The translations under genes were made by a program, and so were the position numbers. From Rhexocercosporidium sp. MPI-PUGE-AT-0058 (taxonomy: Eukaryota; Ascomycota; Leotiomycetes; Helotiales), in assembly GCA_020746875.1 (NCBI GenBank), contig JAGTJL010000024.1, forward strand, positions 1-64,000: 64,000 nucleotides of DNA, written 5' to 3'. Under the pieces are notes generated by a model. It saw nothing but the letters and a program-made list of their open reading frames with translations. It ran no database searches and had not been told where the DNA came from. Positions within the stretch are counted from its first letter, which is position 1, and the number at the start of each line of letters is the position of its first letter. Below are positions 1 through 12,675 of the stretch, one piece after another.

Positions 1-2510
1 TGCTTTATATCCCACTTGTCTCGGAGCTGCTTAAGTAACGCAGCCCTTAATCGCTGCCGCAAATTAACAATCTTATTATTAAGCCTTTTATATTTTAAAT
101 GTTTTGTTATCGCGCCCTTATAATAGTAATTCCATTTTATACGTAACACAAGAAGCTAACGGACTCGGCGATTTTTATTAACAGACTAAGACTACTTAAT
201 CGTAAGGGCGTGCGGGCGCCCGGGATCGATTTATTGCGTCATCTAAGAGGCAATACGTATAAGGTCCTTTTAAGGCTTATAGTTAAACACAATAGCCCGG
301 ATGTCGCCGGACCGCCGCGGGAGGTAGTACTTAATAAAAGTGTCAATACTTATATATTATAACATTATATTCTAGAGGACGTCGGTTACGTTACTTATGT
401 CGGGGTGGTCAGCTCTCGACTATAGACGTAAGTATAAGAACACTACTCACCGCTCTAATTAAATTCATTCGCAGCGTTATAATAGAGATAGTATAGGCGT
501 GTGGGCTGTAAGAGCCTAAGGATAAGACCGATAACCTTTATTAACGACAAGAAGGTTAAGTATATAAAAGGCTTATATAGCGAAATCTCGTAGCCGTACC
601 CTGTCTTGACCGACTTCTTAAAGATAAAGACATTGAGCATACTCGACTTAAAGAGTAATTCTAGTTGTTAATAGCTAAGTCGGATGTCTAGTCCGCTTAA
701 CTATAAGGCATACCTAAGATTTAAAGCCGTAAATGCGGTGTCGATAAAAATAAAGCCTAAGAGAAAGACATATAAGCTAAGGATAAGGGAAGGGTCGAAG
801 ATAATCTTAAGGAAAACGAATTTAATATTAAAGTATATATAAGTAAAGTTTAAGTAAAAGACAATTAAGAGGGAGACGTAGGAAAAGCACGAGCTAATAA
901 ACTTACGCATCCTTTACGCTAAAGAATTACTTCGTAAACTCGTATATAAATTTAATTAAGATCCGATAAGGACCGCTATTCGGGTCCCGAAGGAGGGTTA
1001 CGATAATATCTCGGTAACGGAGCTTAAGGAGCGCTAAAGGGCAGTTTTTAAAAAACCTAATAAATTAATAAAATAAAATAAGTTAAATGCGTTACCGGCC
1101 GTACGTAAACTACTTTTTCGTCGTAATTAAATTAATCTAAAGGTATTCTATAAGATCCTCGACGTACATTGCCGTCTTCTCGCGCTTCTTCGTTAATAAA
1201 CGGTACTTTTTCACTAGCTTCTTAAGGATTTACGACGGAGGACGTTCGTTAGCCTCTTAATTATAATCCTTTAAACTAAATTAAAAGGGCAAATAAAAGA
1301 GCGGTACTTATTTAATATATATAACGGTTTATTTTCCCCTTAATCTTCTCCTTAGTTTTTCGTTTATACACAAGCTAAAAGACTTTTTAATATATCTCGA
1401 GGGTGCTAGCAAACTTAATGCCGGCAAGCCTCTTCTTACCCTTCCCCTAACGTTAATTTAGTATTTATTTAAAGAAGGCTTTAAGAGTACGGCAAGAGAT
1501 AGCTTACATTATCTAGGCAAGATCTTTTCGTATATATTCACAATACCTTTAAAGCGAGTTAGATTAGCAATTTAATAATAATAGAGGGCAGATAATAAGG
1601 GAATAAGGTATATACCGCTAAAACTGCCCCTCGATTATATTAAGGAAGAGGAGACTACTATCGCTATAGTCTTTGTCTTTATCCTCGGATTTATTGAAGT
1701 TATCCTCTTAATCGAGGTAATACTTTAACGGGTAAGCGTTTTCCTCTTTAATAATCTAGGCCAGATCTGTCTCGTTATCTCTGTTAATGTCGGCATTAAC
1801 GTCTATTAACACGGCGCTAATATAATCTTCTTCACGAGCGAGCCACTTTAAATTTAATAAGTCTAGCTTGTCGCCTCCGTCGACATCGGTATTAGTATTA
1901 GCATCCGTCGGCTCGATATCGACGTTAGTCTCCTCTTACTTATCTCTTATATTAAAGTAGCTCTCGATGTCTAATCCATCGCTATCGGAGGACGAGGAGG
2001 AAGAGGGAGGGCTTAGTATTAATTATTGGCGGCGACGCATCACAAGTAAATTAATCGAACGAGACAGCGGCAATAATAATTAAAAGCAAAGCCAAAGGTG
2101 TAAAAGAGCCTGCTGCCTAAATAATAGCAGCGGAGGGGAGGGGAGGGGTAAAAGGGGAAGTAATGATTAAGTATAAGAGGTTTAAAAGAGAGAAAATTAA
2201 AAAGGGAAGGAGAGAAGACAAACTAATATAAAGGCTATTATCTTAAGTCACGACAAGAAAGAGGGCGGCTGTTTTTTACTCTCCTTTTTAATAAGTATTA
2301 AACGAAAATAAAGAAAGCGGTTCTTTAAATAATAACTTAACCCACTCGCTTTCGTTAGTGTTCTTATAATAGGGTAAGGTCTTAAGGCCATGCCGCCTTA
2401 GCCATGAGGTACGCGAGCGCTAAGGCGGCGCGAGATTTTAGCAAGTCGGCTGCAGAAAGCAGCGACTAAAACCCCCGAAAACAGCAGCCAGTTTGCCGTC
2501 TGATCGTTAA
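1..2510 (-). pseudogene. RIP-degraded DUF3435 (tyrosine-recombinase-like) element, left copy
   Basis: Minus-strand relic of a fungal DUF3435 protein. Stretches such as 910-701 read as FFDP/LILSLYVFLLGF-like sequence, the helical block that follows the N-terminal core in this family. The acidic N-terminal part lies near 1990-1680. The reverse complement matches 25486-28000, including the 5' noncoding block at 2390-2505 (tacctcatggctaaggc on the minus strand). Stops interrupt every frame and most fit CAA/CAG/TGG changed by RIP, so it is not functional. DUF3435 proteins are related to tyrosine recombinases and include the captains of Starship elements, but no cargo or element boundary can be shown here. 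The copy runs off the left edge of the window. Confidence 0.72.
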
Positions 2511-4252
2511 ATTTAGTTTTTAAATATTAAAAGTTAATTATAATAAAAAGCGAATAAAAGCGTTTTAATTTAATAATTAAATCGATTATAAATCGTTATT
2601 ATAAAGTTATAAAATTTACTCTTGTGTTTCTTTTATAACGTCGAATTAGAATTATAATATTAATATAAAAAGTCCTTTAAGAGTTACTTATCTTAAAGAA
2701 CTTATATTATTAATATAATATTTTATTAGCTTTACTTATAAAAAAAATTAAATATTAAATATTTAATTCTTATTTAATATTATTTAATAATTAATAATTA
2801 TTAAATATTATTTTTTTAAAACGTAATAAGTCGACGTATTAAGAATTTAAATTATTTATTTAAACTTAATATAATAAGTATTTCGTTTTTAACTTAAATA
2901 ATAATTCTTTAAAAAAAAGTCGAATCGGATTCGGCAAGCGTAATTAATTTTATTTAAACTTACGTATAATTATTTAATAACGTATAATTATTTAATAACG
3001 TATAATTATTTAATAACGTATAATTATATTAATTTATATAAAGCTTAACTTTAAATATTTATAAAAGTTTATTTAAAATGTATTATATTAATACTTTAAT
3101 TTTATTATTAATATAATATATTTAAATTATAAATATCGTAGACTTATTAACGCTTGCTATACTTTAATAAATATAAGTACGTATTATTTTATTTTAGGAA
3201 TATTTTTAATACTTTTACTCGATGTTATTCGAAAATAATTTCAGCTTTTTATTTATTATTAATTATTTATTTATAAAAAGAATTTTACTTTTTTAAAATA
3301 ATATTATTAAATTAATTCGATATATTATTTATTAAATAATAATAAAACTTTATTTTTTCAATTTATTCTTTAATATAATTAATTATAAAATAATAATTTA
3401 AGGTTTTTTATTATAATTTATCTTTTTTAAAAGTCTTATAAAAACTTATTATATATTTATTATTTATAAGTCGATTATTATTTACGTTTTAAAAAAAGTA
3501 AAAGTATTAATAAAAAATTTAATAATATAAACGCGATATAATTTCGTTAATTCGTGCGCTAGCTTAACGATTTTTAAATTTTCGATCGATTAGCTTTTTA
3601 TTAAATTACTAGTTGTATTATCGATTCGGCGGCGTTTAATTACGTATTATAATATTATATTATATTTATAAAGAAAATATTATAATAAAAAAAGCGAGAA
3701 TATTTGTTTATTATAATCTTTATAAATAAATAAAAATAATAAAAAAAGAAATAATAAAAAAAAATAATAAAATCTTTATAGAGCAATAATAAATATTTAA
3801 ATCTTAAATTAAATTAATTTTATTTTATAATTTAAAGCTATTTATAATTTCGCTAAAAAGCTCGTTTATTACGAATTACGTAAGCTCTCGCGGCTAAATA
3901 TTAATTTAAGCTTAAAAGTATTTATATTCTTATTTAATTTAATACTTAATTTATTTATAAATTAAAAGTTTCGTTTATTTCTTAAAGATTTTTTTTTAAT
4001 TTTATAATATAAAGTTATAATAATCTTTTATTCCGCAATATAAAAATTATTTCTTAATATTTAAGAGTAGCTTTTACTTTATAAAATAAAAATTTACTTA
4101 TTAATTTTATATTAATATATTAATTCTTTACTTTATAATATAAAGATTTATTTATTTTTTCGTTTTATAAAATAAAGTTTTAATTTTAACTTAAGATTTA
4201 AAAAGTTCTTTTTAAATAATATAAAAATATAATAATATAAAATTATAAATAT
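2511..4252. other. AT-rich RIP-degraded DNA, no gene seen
   Basis: Very AT-rich sequence with almost no CpA or TpG and no sustained reading frame. It is probably an old, heavily RIPed repeat. No recognisable transposon protein was found. It contains the short 18-bp array listed separately. Confidence 0.6.
2963..3026. repeat. 18-bp tandem repeat, about 3.6 copies
   Basis: The unit cgtataattatttaataa occurs perfectly three times in a row and is followed by a partial copy. Confidence 0.9.
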
Positions 4253-4526
4253 AAAAGTATTACGTAAATATATAAGTATTATAATATATATTAAATTAAT
4301 TGATAAAAGAATAATATATTAAAAGTATTACGTAAATATATAAGTATTATAATATATATTAAATTAATTGATAAAAGAATAATATATTAAAAGTATTACG
4401 TAAATATAAAAGTATTACGTAAATAAAAAAATATAAAAATATTATATAAATATAAAAGTATAATAAATATAATAATATATATTAAATTAATTAATAAGAA
4501 AGTAATATATTAAAAGTATTATATAA
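4253..4526. repeat. 68-bp tandem repeat
   Basis: A unit beginning aaaagtattacgtaaatata starts at 4253 and again at 4321 with near-identical sequence. Partial, diverged copies follow from 4389 and run into the 9-bp array. Confidence 0.85.
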
Positions 4527-4952
4527 ATATAATAAATATAATAAGTATAATAAATATAATAAATATAATAAATATAATAAGTATAATAAATATAATAAAT
4601 ATAATAAATATAATAAATATAATAAGTATAATAAATATAATAAATATAATAAATATAATAAGTATAATAAATATAATAAATATAATAAATATAATAAATA
4701 TAATAAATATAATAAATATAATAAATATAATAAATATAATAAATATAATAAATATAATAAATATAATAAATATAATAAATATAATAAATATAATAAATAT
4801 AATAAATATAATAAATATAATAAATATAATAAATATAATAAATATAATAAATATAATAAATATAATAAATATAATAAATATAATAAATATAATAAATATA
4901 ATAAATATAATAAATATAATAAGTAAGTATAATAAATAAATATAATAAATAA
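4527..4952. repeat. Long 9-bp microsatellite (aataaatat)n
   Basis: More than 40 tandem copies of aataaatat, with scattered aataagtat variants near the left end. The minus strand reads as an open (Leu-Leu-Tyr)n frame only because the unit is a multiple of three; no protein is implied. Confidence 0.95.
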
Positions 4953-4989
4953 AATCAAAAGAAGTGCTATCGAGAGCTTATAATTTAAA

Positions 4990-5320
4990 AAAAAGAAATT
5001 TAATATAAATAATAATTCTATTACTTCGGGAGAAATTTAGTTTATATAATTACTTTTAAGGGCTAAGTTATTTAATTCTTATATCGGCTATTTGCTCTTG
5101 CATCGGTTATTTACTCTTATATTAATTATTAGCTTTATATTAAAACTAGCTTTATATTAAAACTAGCTTTATATTATTAAAGCTTCCGAGGTTTAAAACA
5201 CAAAAGCTTAAGACTTAATAAAGCTATTATTTTAGCTTTAAATAATCTTTTACTAAAAGCTTAAAGCTTCCGAGGTTTAAAGTACGGAAGCCGAAGCTTT
5301 ATGCGAAGCCGGAGCTTTAT
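4990..5320 (+). repeat. Degraded copy of a repeat tail also found at 29505-29745
   Basis: The block from attacttcgggagaaattta through gctatttgctcttgcatcgg, followed by three copies of a 17-bp ctttatattaaaactag unit, matches 29505-29745 in the same orientation. A second short repeat, gcttccgaggtttaaa, occurs near 5181 and 5265. It probably marks the end of a dispersed repeat family. Confidence 0.7.
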
Positions 5321-6865
5321 ATAAAGATAATTAAATTATAAAAAGATATACTTAATATAATCTTATATTATTAAGTAAGTTTAGCCGAGGCTTAATATAA
5401 TCTTATAATATATACGTTTATTAAAAAAGTATTATAAATTCGCTAAGTTTTAATTAAAATAAATTATAAATAATTAAATTCTTATTTTATTAAAATAAAT
5501 TATAATAATTAAAATATATTATTATTATTTAAAAACTTTAAGTTTTATTAATATATAAAGCATATTAATATTAAGTTTTATTATTTATAATAAAAGATAA
5601 TTAAAAGCTATTTAAACTTTTAAAAATATATTATTAAAGGAAAATACTATTAACGACTTTACGAAACTATTAAGTTCTTAAAATCTTAAGGAATTTATTA
5701 AAATATTAAAGTTAATAATTTTATATTTTAATTAAAAAGTAATAATATTATTTAAAAGACGTTTTTATTTTCATAAATTAAAAAATATATAAAAATTTAA
5801 AAAGTTATTTTAAAAGTTATTTTAATTATATATAAATTATTTTTAATAACTTTTCTTTTTATATTAATATAAAGTATATTTATTTTTAAGAATATATATT
5901 TTAAAAAAATTAAACCTTAAACTAAAGAGTATTTATTAAGAAGTATTTTTAAAAAAGTATATTATAAGTTTATATTAATTTAAGTCACGAGTTAATTATA
6001 TAAATAAAATTAAATATAAACTTTATTACGTTAATTAAATTATTAATTATTAAGGAGTGTATTTATAAATCGCATAACTATTATAATTAATATTATAAAT
6101 TAATTACTAATTTTATATTTTAATACTTCTTAATTTAGTCGTGATTATTCTAGTAATAATTATAAATACTATTACTTATATTATTTAAAAATAAAAATTA
6201 TTTAGTAATCTTATTTTATTTACTTATTATATTAAGTTTAATAAGTTTAATATTAATTTATAAAACTTAAATATTAATAATTATTTAAAATTATATATTT
6301 AATTATATTATTATTAATAAATTTAAAACCTTAAATATTATTAAGCTATTAAAAGAATTTATTATATATTTTAATAAAATTATTTTAAATATAATTTAAA
6401 AATCGAATAATTTTTAATTAATTATATATATAAAAATATACGCTTTTATTAATACGTACTTTTTTATATTAAAATGCGTTTTTATATATTTATTATAATT
6501 TATAAGTTTAAATTAATAATTTAATTAAGTTTTAAGCTTATTAAACTTATAATTTTTATTAGCTTAAGTTAAGATAATTTAGGAATTAATTTTTATTATT
6601 ATTTATAAAGATAACCTTAATTAAGTTAAGCCTTTTATTAAGTCTTATTAATATTAAGAATATATATAAATTAAATTAAGTTTAAAATTATTAATAAAAA
6701 CGTATATAATTAATATTTTTTATTATTTACGTAAAAGTGTTTTTTATTTAGTTCTTACGATTTAAAAAATATCTGCTTATAAAAAATTTAAGGTTTTAAA
6801 TATCTTTAATAAATTAAAAGGTTATTTTTTAATTTATTATTAATTACTTTAAGATTTTATTTATA
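5321..6865. other. AT-rich RIP-degraded DNA, no gene seen
   Basis: Extremely AT-rich, with stops in all frames and no recognisable motif. Confidence 0.6.
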
Positions 6866-7480
6866 ATATAATAGAGCTCTTATTATAATAATTTAATATT
6901 ATTATGACATTATTTTAGTTATAATAAAATATACAGTTATAATAGCGCACTTGTCATAATAATTTAATATTATTATGATATTATTTTAGTTATAATAAAT
7001 ATAAAGTTATGACAGCGCACTTGTCATACTAGTTTAATGCTATTATGAGATTATCTTAATCATAATAAATATAAAGTTATGACAGCGCATTTGTTATATT
7101 AGTTTAGTGCTATTATAATTTTATCTTAGTTATAATAAAATATACAATTATAACAGCGCGTTTATTATAATATTTTAATATTATTATAATATTATCTTAA
7201 TTATATTAAATATAAAGTTATAACAGCGCATTTGTTATATTAGTTTAGTACTATTATGATATTATCTTAGTTATAATAAAATAAAATAATCACCCTAGCG
7301 CATTAAACTATTATAATATTATCTCAGTTATATTAAAATTATATTATTATAGTATCATCTTTATTAATTGAATACTTAATTTGTTTATAATAAAGCTCTT
7401 ATCGTAATAGTTTAAAATTATTATAATATTATGTTTATTTTAAATAAAATAAAATATTTATAATAGCGCGCTTATTTAAT
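6866..7480. repeat. 70-bp minisatellite, about 8 copies
   Basis: A unit containing gttatgacagcgcacttgtc recurs at 70-bp spacing (for example at 7006 and 7076). Copies differ mainly by C/T and G/A changes. The GCGC core is kept in most units while surrounding bases have drifted to A/T, as expected if RIP acted on the array. Confidence 0.85.
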
Positions 7481-8923
7481 ACCGTCTTTATTATATAATA
7501 TTTAATTCTTTAAGAACTTTAGTTCTTTTTATAATATTAAATACTAAGTTATTTAATAATTATTTTACGCTTAATATAAATCTAAAATATTATTAATATT
7601 AATCGAAATAAATAAAAGTAATTTTATACAGGATTTATAATTTATTATACGTGCCTTATTTAACTTATTTATTCGTTATTAATATCGGCGAAATCCTCAA
7701 AAGGATTATTATCGTCATTAATTTTAATAACTTTTATAATAAAAGCAATACTCTTAATAAAAGCGAAGCTTTTATTGCCTTTATCGTCCTTATTATCTTC
7801 TTCTTTTAAACCCTTTTCTTTTAAACTCTTTTCCTTTAAACCTTTTTTTTTCCACTGTTAATTTCTTCGTTCTGATTCTTATTTTCTTCTTTTAAATCTC
7901 TTTTATTCTAATTCTTATTATTATAATCTTTTATCTTAATATCTTCGTTTACGTCTTTTAAGTCTTTAATTATATTTATATCAATCTTAATCTTAATCTT
8001 AATCTTAATTTTAGTCTTAATACCTGATTTCTTAATATCTGATTTCTTATTACCTTTCTCTGATTTATTCTTAACTTCCTTTTTTATATCTTTTGCAAAG
8101 TCTTCCTCGAGAGTTAAAGAATCTAAAAGAGTCTTATTAAATGCGAGCTTATCGTTCTATTTTAATTTTAATATAAGAATATTATAACTAAAGAAAATCA
8201 GGTTAATAATCGAAACTAAAGCTTAGTCGCAAATAAGTCGAACGGCGTCAAGAACTCTAACTTCGGCAGTAATATTAAAGATCTCGATTATCTTTTATAT
8301 TTTAATAGTTTTCAAATTATATTAAGTTAATAAATATATAATTAAGTTTCGGCATATTAATATACTAAAATACTTATAACTTAATAATTATTTAAAAAAA
8401 TTAAAGTAAAGACTCTAAGGCCGAAGTTCTTAATTAATAAAAATATAACTTAAGCTTCTTAAGTAATATTATTTAGTAAGTTACTTTTTGCTAATATTCT
8501 AAGTTAGGCAGCAATAAAGTCTAAAATAAGAGTCTTTTAATTACGGCCTTAAATTAAAACTAATTTATTATTAGTAATATGCTTTTTCAAAATCGGAATA
8601 AGACTAAATTAAATGCTATCGAAGCGCTATTTGAAGATATGCTTATTTACGAGAAAAACTAGATTTTCAATAATATTAAGCTTGTCGACAGAAGTCTAGG
8701 ATAATGTAAAAGCTATATAAAAGCCTCGGAGATTATCTAAAATATTAATATTTTTTGCAAGTCGTTAAGCCGTAATATGAACGAAGATTAAGTTCTCGCT
8801 TTCCTAAGACTCTCGATATACTTTAATAATAGCTAATGCGCGGGCTTTACTTTTTAAGTTAAAAACAATTATGAAAAATATCGCCGCGATATTATTAATT
8901 TTTTTAATAATAAACTTAATTAT
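7481..8923. other. RIP-degraded DNA with pyrimidine-rich low-complexity tracts
   Basis: Between about 7780 and 8060 there are repeated cttttaaac and atctta runs, which would encode Lys/Glu/Asp-rich sequence on the minus strand. This could be the remains of a charged coding region, but no frame is open and no family was recognised. Confidence 0.45.
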
Positions 8924-9248
8924 TGTGAGAATAGGCGAGCCAATCATAATGAGGAAGCGCAGTAGGTGAGGACACGTGATCAAAGACAAAGTAGAATTGA
9001 TTGCTTGCTTGCTTGCTTGCTTGCTTAAAGAGCTAGAAGAGCTCTTAGGTAGTTATATACATAATAATAGCTTCTCTAGAAGCTTCTACGACTACGTAAC
9101 TGATTACGTAGCCTCTACGAGCTACGTAATTGAATACGAGCGTAATTTCCCGGAATACGAAGGTAATTTCCGGGCCGCGTAAGCAGTGGAAACCCCTTCT
9201 GCTATTCTAGGGTAGAATCGGCACGAGTTACCGAAGTGAAATCTAACA
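8924..9248. mobile_element. LTR-like element, copy 1 (no target duplication)
   Basis: Begins TGTGAGA and ends TCTAACA, the same termini as the copy at 41581-41892, to which it is nearly identical apart from a longer (gctt)n run near 9000. Unlike its surroundings it keeps CpA and TpG and is barely RIPed. The flanking five bases differ (attat on the left, ccggg on the right), so this copy lacks the target-site duplication seen at the other. It may be one LTR of a rearranged element or a recombination product. The small plus-strand ORF inside (8976-9182) is not considered a gene. Confidence 0.75.
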
Positions 9249-12200
9249 CCGGGTCCGGTCTCGAAGCTGATTATATACTTAATATTCGGCCGATTAATTA
9301 ATTCCCGGATAATCTTAAGTTTTATTAGCTTATTATACTTAATAAACTCTTCTTATATTATAGAAAGTAAGGTTACTATTAGCCAGATAATCTGCGTCCT
9401 GACCTGCCGGACGTATTAGCCTAGTTAGGCCATATATAGCCGGTAATTATTAGCTATAATAGTGAAATAATTCTCGTCGATAATAATACGGTCGAGTTTT
9501 TGCTTATTAATTTAAATATAATAATATTTAAGAAAGCTTTAAGTATACGTTGCTTCAGCTAATATAATGACTAATAAAGCCGACTGCTTAGAATCTACCG
9601 ATCAGATTAATAGCCGGATGCTTATATCGTGAAAGCGTTTTAATATATCATTTTATAAAGTAATTATTAGCAGAACGAAGATTATAATCTTAATATCTAT
9701 AATAATAATATTAATTATAATAACTATTATCTTATTAGAGCCGGTTTTTATTATTAGAATTACTTACTCGGCTGGCTAAAGTCCTATAACGGCAAGCATT
9801 TTATTCTACTAATTAAGGACCCGGAATTATAAGCTTAATATATTATATAATTTCCGAGTAATAGTTAATAAATCAGCTTTAGAATATATATCCCTCTTAC
9901 GTATTTGATTACGCTTAGAAGCATCCAGCATTCGCAGTAATAGTATTTCTAAAGCATTTCGCGGCTTCTTTTTTTGCAGAATATGATCGAACCGAAAGAA
10001 TATACGCTAGCTCTTAAATGCTCGGTAATTCTGGTGTAATAAAGTATTTATAATAAACGTTATCGTTTTAATATATATATAATTAAAAGTATAATAATTA
10101 TAATTATTAAGTTTAACTAAAGTAATAAGATTTAGCTCGTTTTTAATATTTTCTCTTATATTTTCTTTAAGATTAAAATTTGCTTGTTTTTTAATAAAGA
10201 ACTTTTCTTTAATAATCGATATTATAAACTGCCGCTAATTCGACGTATATAAGCGTAATACCTTAACACGAGTATATACCTTCGTTAAACAAGTCAAAAG
10301 CGTCCTATCAGTTTATACCGTCTTATTCAGTTTCGCTTAAAAATAAAAATAAATAAGAGCACCGGGAGTTTACTATTAGAGAAATAATTATTTTAAAAGC
10401 AAAATATATATAATATACAAAAGCAACAGATTATTAATCGTTTTAAGTAAGAATCGAATATTATTCTTATATACGCCAGATTATTACTAATTTTTATAAT
10501 ATTAAATATAAATTATAATTAATTTTTCTTATATTAATAAGTAGCGCTATCGAGCAGTATTTCGCCATATTACTGAAAGTAATTCAGGCTTTTGTAGTAG
10601 CAGGCCGGGTAAGATATAATATAATATTAATACTTATTTTAAAAATTCTTAAATATATATTTCGTAAATAATTATAATATTAAGATATAAGATTACGCTC
10701 TTATTTATAGCTTTAATTAAAAATATAACCTGGAGCTTAGTATTATTTTAGATTCGCCGAAAGAAAGCGAGCTCGGTATTTTTTAAGAATTTAAAATTAT
10801 TAAAGTAAAAAAGCTACGAGCTTTTAAAATCTTTTAAGTCCAGATTATTATTTAGCTTTTACGATTTTATTAAAATAAAGTCCTTAGCTTAAAACAGGAG
10901 CTTATCGTGGAGTGAGATATAAGCTTATTAATATTCGGAAACTATTAAGTTAAAGATCTGCGATATATATAATTTTATCTTATAATATTTTATTATTTAC
11001 TCGTTTAAAAACTATCGAGCTTAATATTTTGTAATTGCAGCTTTTTTAATTTTAAATAAGTATAGCTTTTATTACAGAATATACTCAAATAACGTTTTCG
11101 CTAATTACTAAAAGAACTTCTTGTAAATCTTAGCGAGAAAGATAGGAATTTGGTCTTCGTCGTTTTACTCTTAGAAATAAGTATAATTAAAGAGTATAAG
11201 CTGAGTAATCTAAGTTAGAGCTAATAAATAGCTATTAAAATTCCTTGGCTTTTTTTATAAACCCCGGCTTTTCTTATAAACTTTCTTATTTAATATAATA
11301 TAAAAACTTAAAATAAGGGATTTAAATAATACGCTATTAATAATATAATAGATTAGCGTTAAGTATAATCGCCGAATAGTATACTTAAGAGCTAATTCCG
11401 CTTCTTCTTTATTTTCTAAAATTAAGGCTTTTATAATCTCGCTTATAACTTAGATTTATAAAGCAGTTAATTAAATAACGTCCTTAAGCAGTACTTAATT
11501 TAGCTTAGCTTGACTAAAATAGCCGCTTTTATAATATATTACGCGATAATAATATATTAATAATTGCTTTATAATAATAAAGTAAATAATTAAAATTAAC
11601 GCGTTCTTAAAATACTAAAACTTATTTACTTTATTTAACGCTCTGATATAGAATTTATTTAAGATATTAGCTTGTTATTATATTATTTTCCGGTCTGGCG
11701 AAGTATTATTATATAACTTATACGTATTTCTTAAGACAGCTTCGGTTACGATTAAAATCCGGACGAAATCAAGATCCTTAGTATTCTTATTACTTATATT
11801 AAGCTCTTTCTTCAATAGTAGCTTATACGAGCTTTAGATTTCCTCGTCTTTTAGCGAAGTCAAGTGAGGTAAGGATTTTATTACGTTATAAAATTATAAT
11901 ACCCTTTTCGACCTTAAATCTTTAATATCCTGGATTATAATTGCTTGCTTTTCGAGATCATATTTTATATTTTTATAATTTTTCTTTAATTTCTTAAACA
12001 AATCCTTCTTAAATTATATTAAAAGAATAAAATTATTAACTTATTTAAATATCTTTTCTTTTTTATAATTATTTATTATTATAAAACAATTAATTTTCTT
12101 ATGCCTCGTGAAATATATTTAAAGCTTAACTTTTTTTTATAATATAATTTTTTTATAATTTATAGCTTTAATTTAATAAATTAAAAGCATATATTTCCTT

Positions 12201-12395
12201 ATCTTATGGAAATAACGAGTATTATACTAGCATTTTAGTTATAAGTAATAAAAGCTATTATAATAAGCTAAGTACTTAATTACTTAATAATAATCTTCGA
12301 TTCGAAGCTTATACTTTCTTAATTCTTTAACCGTCCTTAAATTATAATTGCTTAAAAGCTGGATTATAATCTTCAGCTTTTTATTAAAGAGTCGG
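9249..12395. other. RIP-degraded transposon-like DNA, family not identified
   Basis: Moderately AT-rich with many residual CpG. No frame is open and no reverse transcriptase, transposase or integrase motif could be read with confidence. Immediately right of the LTR-like element the sequence is briefly GC-rich (ccgggtccggtctcgaagc). Confidence 0.45.
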
Positions 12396-12675
12396 TATAA
12401 TACTACTCGTAAATAACGCTTTTAACTTAAGCGCTTAAGAATAATACAAGACTTGCAAATATAATATATAATTACTTAATATATCGGATTATATGAAAAT
12501 ATTATACTCGTATATAAAAAAAGTCGAATTTAAAATAAAAATAATAATATTAGCAAACTAATATCTTATTAAATAATATCTTACCGGAAACCGCCTTAAT
12601 TAGTAGCGCTTAAGCTAATTACAGCACTCGAGTTTTAGTATTTATTAAAATACTGCCGTTATATAAGAGATAGAA
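12396..12675. repeat. ~270-bp direct repeat, left copy (possible LTR)
   Basis: Matches 16539-16820 in the same orientation. Shared blocks include cttaagcgc(t/c)taagaataata, aaaaaaagtcgaattta and taccggaaaccgccttaat. This copy is the more RIPed of the two. The pair could be the LTRs of a ~4.4-kb retroelement, but TG...CA ends and a target duplication could not be fixed. Confidence 0.65.

Noticed and set aside
4491..4958. 155-codon Leu-Leu-Tyr repeat ORF
   Set aside because: Pure consequence of a 9-bp microsatellite; no start context or non-repetitive sequence.
6866..7480. CRISPR-like array
   Set aside because: Contiguous tandem units without unique spacers, in a eukaryotic genome.
8976..9182. 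68-codon plus-strand ORF
   Set aside because: Lies inside an LTR-like element and is not kept open in the same form in the second copy.
9249..9290. tRNA-like or primer-binding site next to the LTR-like element (ccgggtccggtctcgaagc)
   Set aside because: Does not begin with TGG and does not match a tRNA 3' end that I can identify; no cloverleaf could be drawn.
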